A DNA stretch of 64,000 nucleotides from contig JANVCC010000062.1 in assembly GCA_025345505.1 (NCBI GenBank), positions 12,946,712-13,010,711 of the forward strand, in the 5' to 3' direction. The notes beneath the pieces are model-generated. The model did no database searches. It was not told the origin of the DNA and saw nothing but the letters and a program-made list of their open reading frames with translations. Position numbers and translations under genes: made by a program. Positions 12,118 through 22,700 of the stretch are shown in pieces. Positions within the stretch are counted from its first letter, which is position 1. Each line of letters starts with the position of its first letter. This stretch comes from Todiramphus chloris collaris (taxonomy: Eukaryota; Chordata; Aves; Coraciiformes; Alcedinidae).

Positions 12118-12189
12118 ATGAGCGGCGGCGAGGTGGTCTGCTCGGGCTGGCTCCGAAAGTCCCCCCCGGAGAAGAAGTTGAAACGCTAC
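12118..12189 (+). CDS. GAB1: GAB1 first coding exon (N-terminus of the PH domain)
   Basis: The 24 codons begin [14 protein letters not shown] and continue [10 protein letters not shown]. This is the N-terminus I know for vertebrate GAB1. GAB1 is a cytoplasmic docking protein of the Gab/DOS family. Receptor tyrosine kinases such as MET and EGFR phosphorylate it, and it then recruits GRB2, the PI3-kinase p85 subunit and SHP2. These residues form the first strand and loop of its PI(3,4,5)P3-binding PH domain, including the basic lysines and arginines. The rest of the PH domain, the MET-binding region and the tyrosine motifs lie in exons beyond the window. The ATG has G at -3, a fair initiation context. 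The exon ends after a complete TAC codon (phase 0) at TAC|GTGAGT, a strong donor. The reading frame could extend 5' without AUG, but conservation supports this ATG. Confidence 0.93.
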
Positions 12190-12196
12190 GTGAGTG
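12190..12196 (+). other. GAB1: GAB1 exon 1 splice donor
   Basis: GTGAGTG follows codon 24 directly and matches the U1-complementary donor consensus. The coding sequence stops matching GAB1 exactly here: the open frame continues but diverges from the expected AWKRRWFV of exon 2. Confidence 0.9.
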
Positions 12197-12395
12197 TCGA
12201 GTCCCACTCGCGGTCCGCGCCCCCCCTCTCCTTTCCCGCTTCTTCCCGCGGCGGGGCTCCCCGCTCGCCTCGCTCCCGGCCCGGCCTCTGCGCGCGGTCC
12301 CTCCCGCTCGGGCCCGGCGGCGGCGCCGTGGACGAGCCGCCCTCTCGGCTGGGACTCCCGCCCGGTGCGTCCCGCGGGGCTTCCCGACACTTTAT

Positions 12396-12473
12396 TTCCC
12401 TTTTATTTTTATTTTTATTTTTCATTTCCCCTCCTTTTCCCCCCTCCTTTCTCCTTTCCCCCCCCCCCCTCCT

Positions 12474-12500
<27 letters not shown>
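12396..12500 (+). repeat. Polypyrimidine tract ending in C12-T-CC-T-C27
   Basis: About 105 nt are almost purely C and T, passing from TTTTA units to C-rich units and ending in 27 consecutive C (12474-12500). The complementary strand is a long G-run. Such sequence can form i-motif/G-quadruplex or triplex structure. It begins about 200 nt downstream of the exon 1 donor. Exact homopolymer length is prone to sequencing error. Confidence 0.9.
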
Positions 12501-12505
<5 letters not shown>

Positions 12506-13202
12506 AAGGGGCTCCGAACGGTCAGATGTTTCAGCCCTTCTTTTATCGCCTTTCTGAGGGAGACGCGAGAGAGAGAGAGGGGGCGGAGTTTCTCCCTCTT
12601 CCCTGTGGATCCGGGCTCGGTATCTGTCTTTTTTAAACGTAAACATTTGCCGTCCCGGTGCTGGTGCCCGATCTGAGGGGAGGGCGGGGGTCGGCCCTTA
12701 ACTCGGCTCGGCGGGCCCAGAGTCGCTCCTGACAGGGAGCTGTAGACCCGGCGGCGGCGGGAACAGGGGATGCCCCCGGAGCCCTCTTCTCTGAGGCCGA
12801 ACGGGGGGGCCTTTTGCCCTTGGGATTGGAGATCTCTATGTCGGGGACAAGAGGGGAGGGGGGGGTTGCAAGAAAAGTGCCTTTTTCTTGCTTGAAGTTC
12901 AGCCGACTGTTGCTCGTCAGTCGGCACGTTAGCAGAGGCTGTAGCGGGGCTGACGCTGTCGGCAGGAAAATGGAGCGCGTTTGCTGAGCGGGCAGATTTC
13001 GTGACAGGGCAGCAGCGGTGCCGTGGTGCGCCGGGGCTCCCCGGGGCCGGCCGGGACGCTGTCAAGTCACGTAGGAGGAATGGGTGATGCCAGGAGTCGT
13101 CTCTGCTGCTGAGCCCTTTCCCCTCGGCACCCGACTCGCTTCAAGGCATCTGTGCACTTGGGACGAAACGTTGGGCCTTGTTTGGTTTTTTTTCCTTTTC
13201 TC

Positions 13203-13223
13203 TTTTTTTTTTTTTTTTTTTTT
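13203..13223. repeat. Poly-T run
   Basis: Twenty-one consecutive T just right of the CpG island, followed by T/G-rich sequence to about 13322. It is the first of several T/G-rich tracts in intron 1. Confidence 0.85.
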
Positions 13224-14039
13224 GTTTTTTTGAAATCTTCATTTAGTTAGGTGGTATTTAAATAGAAATGGTCTTTGCGGTTATTAGTGGGGTTTTGGTG
13301 TTGTGTTTTTTGGGGTTTTTTTGAAGCAGTTAAACCTTTAGGTTTGTTTGAGAATCTGTGAACGTAAGTTTTAACGTGACCATGTTATTTTCATCTGTTA
13401 GTGATTAACAACTTCTCAAAGAGCTGTTGTTGTTATGGACTGTTTTTTAAATGCCAGGAAAATAGTGAAACAAGACTGGTTTAAAAGGGGAAAAAAATAA
13501 TACTTGGGATAACCCATTCCCAATGTCAAAAAAATCCTGTTCACATCAAGGACACAGGATCAGGCTTGCCAACAGAATCCCCTGATGGGTCATGGCAGGG
13601 CTGTGCTTCCCTGCAGAACTGGACATGGGCTGTATTTGTGGCTGACCCTCCCTAGGTATGCCTATATTCACAGGATGCTGCTTTACTCGTGTGTAGGAAT
13701 TAAGAGCAGTATTAATGTTTTTAAAGTTTGAATACATTTCCCGCTCAAACTTTAAATCATGTACAGTTATGCTCTCTTTTAGTGGATGGAGTTTTGAGCA
13801 AGAGTTGACCCTCCTAAATCAATACCGTAAATCAATCCCGAAGCACACTAGCTTTTTTTTTTTTTCACGTAACTGCTCTTTCAGTGTATTTATAGCTTTA
13901 CTTCCCTACTGGAATAACATCAAAAGCTTTAGTGGAAAAAAAAACCTGTCTACAGTGTTGGTCAAATGCTTCCTTGTTCTAAAGAAGTAATTCCTTGTTT
14001 TTCATTTGAAAAGGGGATTTGGTTTTTGAGGAGGCAGAG

Positions 14040-14133
14040 TATCAGAGTGATAGTGCAACAAGCTGATATGAGCACAACTTCGTTTAGGATCTAAGTGCAC
14101 TGTAGACCATAAGGTCGTAAGTTTAAATCTTGC
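14040..14133 (+). repeat. tRNA-like remnant, possibly an old tRNA-derived SINE
   Basis: TATCAGAGTGATAGTGC (14040-14056) resembles the D-arm/A-box of tRNAs at about 13 of 17 positions. Downstream, GACC-ATAA-GGTC (14105-14116) forms a small hairpin like a variable arm. It is followed at once by GTAAG-TTTAAAT-CTTGC (14117-14133), which has the stem and loop geometry of a T-arm. The loop differs from TTCGAAT only by two changes expected from CpG decay. No acceptor stem pairs, and the space between the arms is too long for a normal tRNA, so it is not a functional tRNA gene. Confidence 0.25.
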
Positions 14134-14800
14134 ATGTTGTTTTAGACTGTTTTCTGCTTGTGTAAAAGAAAGGAGCTGTTTAAACGACTTAAATAATAAA
14201 TTCCACCTCCTTGTCTGTAGTGCCTGATCAGTTGTGGGCTAAAGGTTCACGCTCTCTTCAAAGACCTAAAAATGATCTTCACATCATGACCGCTGTCTTC
14301 AAGCAAACAAAAAGTTGTCGTACTTAAGACGATGAACTTTATCTGAGGGCACTGACTGAAGTGTTGGCTTATGCTCTCTGTAATTCTGTGCTTAGGCGAA
14401 GGCACAGAAAAGCTCTGTGGTTGAAAGCTGTATTTTGTACTGGTGATGTTTCAAGAGGTGGCTCCAGATGAAAAGATGGCAAAGTGATTTCTATCGCGAA
14501 CTGCTTTTCTGCCATGCATACTTGTCATATATATATATATTTATTTTTTTTATATATGGAAAATTGGAACTTCACGCTCTATTAGTTTTTGCATGCAAGT
14601 GTTGGGGCAAACGTGGGTTACCATCTGGGAAGGGAGATAAAAAGTCTGAAATAGCAGTTAAATATGGTTTCAGTTCTTACGAAGGGTGAAATGAAGCACT
14701 TTGAACCTAGTACTTGGACATATGTTTCACAGGGACTTCAATTTTTAGTATGAAACAGTTGGACACGGTAATAAAGCTGGCTTACAATCAGTTTGAGGAT

Positions 14801-14861
14801 TAAAAAAAAAGGAGGAAAAAAACCCCCAAACCAACCTAAAAACAAGAAACCAAGCCAACCC
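14801..14861. repeat. A/C-rich degenerate tract
   Basis: A9, then GGAGGA7, then A/C-rich text with CCCCC and CCAACC interruptions. It is one of a recurring class in this window. Confidence 0.75.
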
Positions 14862-16424
14862 TGTCCTGCAGTTGGAAAAATCAGATTTTCAGGAATATAT
14901 GCCTTAATGACAAGGATATATTCCACCCCCTTTGAAAGGAGTCCTATTTTCACGTCTTGTTCATGTGTGAAATAAATTAATACAATTTATAAATAAATAA
15001 AAATTAGGGAAATAGCTTTCTGATCACCATTGACACCTGTTCCCTGGTATTCCAAACTGTTTGTTTGCTGGAATGGAATAGTAGTTCCCAGCAGCAGATG
15101 ACTGAGGCAAAGGCAAATACTGATGTCAGCTGGAGGTCTAAGATGAGGATATAGATTGAGTAGAGAAGAGGAAAGGAGCTGGGACTAAATATTGCATAGG
15201 TCTCCACAGCCTATGCTGTGGTTGCACAAGTACATGAAAGAACTTGTTTGTGCATGGGGATGGATGACTGCTAAATTTCACAGCTTCTGCTACCCTCTGT
15301 GTTGTGTTCCTGCCTCACTTGTTCGGTTGCCTTCAATTTGGCAAATGCTTAAGCCCTCATATTAACCTACTGTATTTCTGCTCTGGTCTCCTAATTTTTA
15401 AAGATGTAATTGGGAAGCCTCTTTCTCCCTATCTGTCCTGTAAAAAGTGATAGTAAACCTTGGCTTCGTGGTTTTCTGCTACGTTGCAGTTCTGCTGTGC
15501 ACGTGCCAGTTAAAATAGCTGATTCTTTGTGGTAGCAGCATAGAGGATTTTTACTGCCATTACGCTGAGAAACCACCAGTTACTTAAACACAGCTGTCCT
15601 TGGTAAATCAAGGGAGAAAAGCTTGAGGGGATAGGAATAAGTCTTACAATTCTTTCCTAGAACTACTATGCTTTTGCCTGGTGGGTGGCTGGGGCTCAGG
15701 ATAACAACTGTATGTGCTTGAAACCAGGGTCTTAGTGTTGCTGGTCTGTTTATGGAACTGGTTTGTAGGAAGTCTACTGCTGTGCTAATTCTCAGTGTTC
15801 TAACCTGTCTCACCTAGAGTGAAACACCTTTTATTTGATAAAAGGTAAAACTTAATCAAAAACATCTTGTATAAGCTGTATTGGGAAAGGAGAAAACACT
15901 TTTTAGGGTAAGTGGGTTTAAGTTTTTCTATATGTGATAGGCTTTCCTGTACTTTGAGAGTTGATGATTTTGTAAATAAATTAGGTAACCTTCATTTTTA
16001 CTGTAATTATTACTAAAAATCCTGTGGTTATTTGACTTTTCTTATAGATAGTACTTTTAATTATTTAAAACCCAAGAGTTCAAAACTGAGCAGTAGGCTT
16101 GAGCTCCTCAGGATGTGAGGGGCACTGATATATTTCAGACTAATTTTAATGTTCTCAGTTGTAGACAGTGACTAAACAAGTGCTGGACTGTTAAACTATT
16201 CATTGATGTTTGAAGTATAGGCTCAGATAGTATAGGTACAAAAGTAGTATAAGTGGAATTTTTTACTTTGGTTTTGTTTGGCAGCTGCTCTTTGACACTA
16301 ATCACATAGGTGCCTCTTCTGACTTGAGTAATACTTAAATGTGCTAAGATATGTAATGGTGTTAAGAAACGTTTTATTCAGCAAAATAGCTGTGATCTGG
16401 TAAAAGCTGTAGTGCCTGACAAAA

Positions 16425-16427
<3 letters not shown>

Positions 16428-16467
<40 letters not shown>

Positions 16468-16567
16468 NNNNNNNNNNNNNNNNNNNNNNNNNNNNNNNNN
16501 NNNNNNNNNNNNNNNNNNNNNNNNNNNNNNNNNNNNNNNNNNNNNNNNNNNNNNNNNNNNNNNNNNN

Positions 16568-16612
<45 letters not shown>
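16428..16612. repeat. Poly-T run interrupted by an assembly gap
   Basis: Forty T precede and 45 T follow a block of exactly 100 N. The real sequence is probably a long poly-T, or a repeat bounded by poly-T, that sequencing could not cross. Lysine-rich or phenylalanine-rich open frames here are artefacts. Confidence 0.95.
16468..16567. other. Assembly gap (100 N)
   Basis: Exactly 100 N, a conventional placeholder for a gap of unknown size, so distances across it are unreliable. Confidence 0.99.
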
Positions 16613-16613
<1 letters not shown>

Positions 16614-16704
16614 TCTTTCTGGGAAGACACCTGTTCGTGTGATAGTTTTTTTGTGATCTTCCATAAGCATAGTGAGCAAATTTAAAGAAGTCCGTAGGTT
16701 AATA

Positions 16705-16787
16705 GGAAAAAACCCCGAACAAATAAAAAAACCCAAACACTACCAAAACCCAAACAAACAAAAAAAAGCCACCAAACCCCCAAACAA
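16705..16787. repeat. A/C-rich degenerate tract
   Basis: A-rich sequence with AAACCC, CCAAAACCC and ACAAACAA interruptions, about 90 nt right of the gapped poly-T. The pair (poly-T left, A/C tract right) could bound an insertion, but no body is recognisable. Confidence 0.75.
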
Positions 16788-16789
16788 TA

Positions 16790-19700
16790 TGAGCTTATTT
16801 GACATCACTCAGTGCTGTCCCTGTAGAGCTGGGTCAAGTTAATCCAAGACAAATGAGTGTAATCAAGTAACAGTATGTCACATCTTAATATTTTGAGCTG
16901 ATTGTGCTTGTGCTCTTCCAGGAGTTTCTGATGCCCTTGCAGGAATCGGTGTTTGTGCAGAAACCTTTCCTTTTGGAAGGATGTCTGTCCCTTCCTTTTT
17001 GCTGTGCACTGCTCAGAAAGCAGTATTTTGACTTTCCTAACCCACATTTAAAAACATATAAACTCTAACCCATGAATTAAAAAAGCATGACTAAGCATAA
17101 TGTTGATTACAGAAGGAAGTTGCGTGATTTTGGGTGCTGAAATAATCTCGGGTATGACTTCAGGTATATACCTGCCTCCTAAGACTGCAGTTCGGGTGTC
17201 ACTCTCACTTCAGGAGCAGGGAACTCATCATGCAGTTATTTATCATCTTTGACAGGACATTAGCAGCTGGTGTTGAGTTTGCTGCCAAAGCCACAGCACT
17301 GTTAGTGCTTGACCTATGGTACATTCTCTGAATTAACTATCAGTGGATGGTTTCAGAGGGTAAGAGCAGATTACGGTACATAAAACAGGTTAAGTCCAAT
17401 ATACGTGTACGAAGTAAGATAAGTATCTTCTGCTTAGTTCTTCTAATTTCCTTGTAATATGCCACACTGAGGTACAGCCTTAATTCAAATGTTTCTGAGC
17501 TTGGACAGTCAGACAGTACCTGAACTGCTTGAACACTTTTTTTCTTGGTGTAGAGAGGAAAGTCAGAGACTCAGGTAACAGATACCACCCTGTTCTTCTT
17601 GAAGTGCAAATGAACTACTGGACGTATGGAATGACCCAGATATCCTACAGATGTTTCTTTAGGAGAACAATCTTTCTTAATAGCTGTTAAATAGTAACCC
17701 CTAATTTGGGACCATAATAGCTGAGTGATGAAACAGTCAAATTCTGGCTTGCTGTGTGGAAGATCATTCCCAGTGGGAAGTATAGCAGCTTATGGATACG
17801 CTATCACTGTGTTGCTGTCCTTTGGTAGGTGCGTTACTAAGGTTTGGTGCAGCTAATTGCAGGGCATTAGAATTCAATGAAGAGCTAAGAAGGAGCAGGG
17901 GAACGAAGTGGGAAAAACAATTTGTGTTTCCCACTTCCTTGACGCTGCTTCTCCATGTGTGTATGAACAATCCATATAAGCAACATATGTGCTAACCAGA
18001 GGAAATAAAGAATTACTATGGATTTAACTTCCAGTGATACACAGATGGTGCTGTTTTGTGTGCATCTCAGTCAGTCACATGCCCAGAGCAGCTGCGTGGA
18101 ACGTGAATTGGATATATGGAAGAAAAGAGTGCTTTTATTAAATGGCTTCACTTTTTTTTTTTATAAAAAAAAAGAAAAGTATAGGCCTTGACTGTCATTA
18201 TGAGCATCAATTCTGGAGGCCTTTGGTTGACCAGGTCACTCTTTCAGATGAGACATAGTCCTTCCATTTTCATTCATCTTTTCTTGGTATTCAACAGTCC
18301 CTTATTTAGAGAGAGGAAAGTGACGGACATAAAACTGTTTCCAGTGTTCTTTTCTCTCTTTAAATTCTGAAAACCTTGGAGTGGTGGTTTAGACACTTCT
18401 GAGGCATCAATTTTTCTTGTCTTGAGTTTTGGATCAGATGATGGGAATAAAATGTAGTCTCATATGGACATTTAGAATACATTTATTTCCCATTAAATAT
18501 GGCTCTTGGCTTTGCCAAAAATCTTGGCAAAAGGAATGTCAGGGATTCAAAATGTAGTAACTTTAAAGGAGAGAGTGATCTTGTGTACTGTATATGGCTC
18601 TGGCTTGGGTGTCTCATACTTCTTTAGTCTTGCTATCACCCTTTTCTAGTCTAAAAATAGATGTCACCAAACTATATGCAGCTCTTTTGAGTGAAATGTT
18701 TTCTTAAATCAAGAAGAGGAGCACAACTTATGAGGTACAAGATTTCTTTCAACCTAGAGCAAATAAACATAAAACTAAGATATGCCTCCTTACTTTTTTC
18801 ATCCCAACTTGTTTTGTAGTGTTGTGGTGACAGAATTCTTGAGACCTATTCTAAATGACCTTAAAATTTTCCATGCTTGAGTGACTAATAATTTCATTGC
18901 CAATAGAAGCAATTTCAACTGTTGCAATTTAATTGCAGCATTTCATTAGGAGGGACAGACCTTATGTCATGCAAATTACTTGAGCAAGGCAGGCAAAAAG
19001 ATCAGACAGAAAGGGGTAGTCTTGTCAAGGCAGGTATGTGTTGTGTACAGGTGAATATTGTCAGTCCAGTGTAATTTGCTGCTGTACACACACACACGAG
19101 GAACTGAATTCACATTAAACAAGTATTCCTAAGGCACTACTAGGTTTTTCTTTCTTGGGCGGGGAGGAGGGGGGATTCTGTGGTCGCCAGACTGAAAATA
19201 AAGTATGGTTTATTCTCAATTCCCTCTTTATCAGTTCTTGATTAGGCTATTGCAGTTCCTTTTTTATGAATTCTCTGTCATGCTAACTTCGGGGAAAGTG
19301 TTCATAATTCTCCAAATAGTGTTAGCTTTGTAAATACTGCTCAGAGCAATATGCTGTTTGTATTTTTGAGCTTTTAGGCTTTTTTTTTTTTTTTAAATGT
19401 TTTCCAATAAAAGGTTACATAGCTTGGTTTTTTTTTTGTGCTTGGTCTTGATTCCAGCTGTTGACAAAAGTTTTGTTTCGCATGATTAACTTTTGAGGCT
19501 CTTTGGAACATGCTGCACATCTTCTAGTTGTAAAAACTAATCATATGTTATGTGGTATCTGTTTCCTTAACAGTATCCAGTAGTGTGTTTATAAGGTAAT
19601 ATTCTGTGAGATGAAAGAGACCGTATTAGCTGTTGAAGTCTCTAACCACCTTTTTTTTTCTAACCAAGGAGAAGGAACATATTTAATTGCGTTTTATGCA

Positions 19701-22700
19701 CCAAAATTATAACTTTATGATTAAACTCCCTGAGGTTACAGTGATGCTTTTTTCTGCTTTTTTTTTTTCTTCCTTTTTTTTTCCTTTTTCAGGCAAATGG
19801 CAGTTATTTGGGGTGAATGACAGCATGATAGTTGTCTCTTGGAAGTGGTAGTAGAACAACATGTAATTAAAAAAAGGCAGCTATGTCCTTGTGGCTTGTG
19901 TATTATTATACATAATGTCTGTACATAATAATACAACTAATTCTGTGTAAAAGCATACCATGAAAAAGAGGTGATATTTCTGCTAGGAAACTGTGCCAAG
20001 TTATTATACCAGCTTGTCACTTCTGGACAGCTGAGTTTACACCCCACATGAACTCAGTTAAATGGAGAAGTTGTTGCTCATTGGTGTTCTGTACAGGAAT
20101 TTATTGGCAGAGGTTTTTTTTGGTTTTTTTTTTTTTTTTTTAAACGATGCTTTTTCAGGAACTGTGCTGCTTCTTTTCTCTGAGAACTTTTAGGAAGCCA
20201 GAAGAAAAAGCTTTTAGAAAGGAGGTAATTTTTGTGTTCTGCCATGCACTGGGTAGCTCGGATGAGGAATCTTGATGTGGAGCTATGTGCAGGCAAGGCT
20301 GGGGCTGTACCTGGTGACTGGGGATGATAGCAGGGTATTGGGATGACCTTGCATAGCAGGAGGAAACCAACCTTTTCTCTGCCTGTTTCCCACACAAGAG
20401 TTTTCCTGCCATCTAGCTGGTCACGTGTGGATTGTTCTGCTGCTTTATAAGTGAAAACAAGCCCAGATAAATCCTTCATGGCAGTGGAGATAGTGGCTGT
20501 CACAAACTAAATCTGCCTCCCCACCCATTTTGCAGCACAGCCAGCCTTGGGGCAGGGTGATGGCAGATCTGCTGCCTGCCTTCCTCCGGGGTAAGCCTGT
20601 CTCCACCCCAGGAGGAATGCGATGGGTTTCAGTATTGCAGGCCAGCACGTTCCTCCCTCTGGGGTTACAGCTACTGCCAGGCTCTTCAGTATTTCTGCCT
20701 CCAAAGAAAAGGAATAAGTGAAGAAAAACAAAACACCAGAAAAAAAAAAAAAAAAGGAGGGGTTTTGGTTTATTTTTCTATGTTGTTTGAGGCTTAGGGT
20801 TTAAAAACAAAATAAACTTTCTGTAGGTGTTTGTTGCTGACAGTAGGAGTTCACAGGAATGAGTTTGGAGTATGGAATAAGAATACAGGAAGCCGTTCAA
20901 ACACAGATAATACCCCTGCCTTCGCATAGAACTTGGATGCAGTCAACATGCAAGAATTATGGTCCATTTAGGAGAGTTATTAAAAGGGTAAATACACACA
21001 TGGTATCAGATGAAAAATGGATTTCAAGTTTCACAATGGGAATAATACCTGTTTGTTTTTAAAAAAAAAGAAATTATGAAAATCATGTGTCAGTTTATCC
21101 TTTTCTTTTCATATGAAGAGTAACTGCACTGAGTCACGTAATGTGCTAGACAAATGTTCCCATTCACACTTAGTGCACGTTTCTTTTACTCTCTTCTGAC
21201 GTTTGTGTTTCCGTGTAGATTCTTAAGCAGGATCAGATGCAGTAGAGAAGCTGTGCTTGGCTTTGGGATGGTGCAGGGAAGGATTGATACTTCAGAAGGA
21301 TTGCTTTTTAGAACCTGCTGGTGTAGAGCATGTGAGCAATCGTAAGTCTTGATGAACTTCAAGTCCATATACAGAATCTATCAAATAGTTTTTATTTAAA
21401 AAAAACCCCAATTACGTAAACATTTGTAGTCCTTAAAAATATGGTTAAACTGACAGCAAGTCTGCTCCTTCCCAGCAAACACTAAAAAGGAGCATATTAG
21501 GTAAGAGATGGTGGGGATAATTTATCTGGTGCTCCTAGTGATTATTGTAATGATTGGTGTTGTGTTCTGTTTTTGACATTCTCTCTTAGTTGTTTCTTGG
21601 TGAAGTAAGGCGTGGATTTGAGCTGAATTGGCAATTTGTGGGGGGAGAGGGGAGGGCATGGAGTGCAGTTTGAAACAGAAGAGGCTGGCATTTCCCAGGA
21701 CAGATGAGGCAGTGGAGTGCTCTGCCACATGGTGTCCACGTCAGGAATGCAAGAGATTCCAGGGGGCTTGGACAGAATCCCCCAGCTGTAAGCGTGTGCA
21801 GTTGGAGCTCTGGGGTATGAGAAGAAGCTTCTAAAATGTTGTGTAGTAACTGGTTCCTTTGGTTCCCCTCCATGGTCCAGTCTTTCTATATTTCTGATGA
21901 TGTGCTCGAAGTGTTAGAGGTAGGCAATGGGCACAATCCCATCTGGCTATTCTATTTTCCTAGAAAGCAATGATCTCTATTAACTTGATGTAAGTTTTAA
22001 ACCACAAGCTAACAAAAACCTATCCCTTCTGAACATATCTCTTGTTACATAATTCTACCATTTGTTGTGGTGCTCTTCATTAAAGAAATGTTTCTTTCTT
22101 TCAATTACATTTTGTACAGAGTGATGTTCTAATGGTGGCATTAGTTAAACTTTTTGATTGCAAAATCTTTCGCTGTTGGTAAGGGAGATGCCTTTAGGAA
22201 GTGCAAGAGTTAAGTACAAGGTACAGCACTAACTGTATTCCTGAAACTTGCATATTCTAATGCATTCCCACTTGCTGTTTCTACACAATTATTGCTGAAA
22301 TTATTTGCATCATGCCACGTGAATAGATTTTGCAGTCTAATGACTTGTTACTCAGTGTGAAATAATGCCCTTAAAGCTCCAAGCTGAGGTCATGTCATGC
22401 TCTTAGTTATGACCTATCTAATACAGTTGTCGGCACAAATGAAGTTAAATTGCATAAGCTTGTCAGCACTGTGAAAAATAACTGAAGTTACTCGTCACTG
22501 CTGCAGATCTGCTGGCAGGCAGAACACACTTGCGTGTGCTCAGGAGCCAGTCATTATTAAGATAAAACCTGTTTTTTCCTTTCTGGAGTTTTGGGGAGAG
22601 GAAGGGGGAAATGGGGCAGGGGGAAGCTATGAAGTGAAGAGTAGCATTCAAGTGACTCATTAGTGTAAATTGCGAAGTTTAACTCTGGTTTCATCCCAGG

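Larger units (their letters stand above)
10140..13090. promoter_or_regulatory. GAB1: CpG island spanning the GAB1 promoter, exon 1 and start of intron 1
   Basis: Base composition shifts abruptly to G+C-rich with dense CpG near 10140 and returns to AT-rich after about 13090. The island has two AT-richer interruptions, at about 10430-10510 and 10780-11020. It contains several GC boxes, a ZNF143-type motif, two NotI-type octamers (11522-11529 and 11803-11810) and the first coding exon of GAB1. No TATA box is evident, so a dispersed CpG-island promoter is expected. The left lobe (10140-10430), separated from the main lobe, could also serve a divergent non-coding transcript; that is inference. Long open frames on both strands here reflect the lack of AT-rich stop codons, not genes. 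Confidence 0.9.

Noticed and set aside
10486..12390. Very long open frames on both strands (up to about 460 codons) in the CpG island
   Set aside because: They are Pro/Arg/Gly/Ala-rich, overlap each other in several frames and follow from the scarcity of AT-rich stop codons. Only the short segment 12118-12189 matches a known protein.
12190..12636. Continuation of the GAB1 frame past codon 24
   Set aside because: The translation departs from GAB1 exactly at a consensus GTGAGT donor and becomes Ser/Pro-rich noise; it is intron.
14040..14133. Functional tRNA gene
   Set aside because: Arms are spaced too far apart and no acceptor stem pairs; at most a fossil.
16298..16736. Poly-Lys or poly-Phe frames containing unknown residues
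   Set aside because: They are translations of poly-T/poly-A and N bases around the assembly gap.
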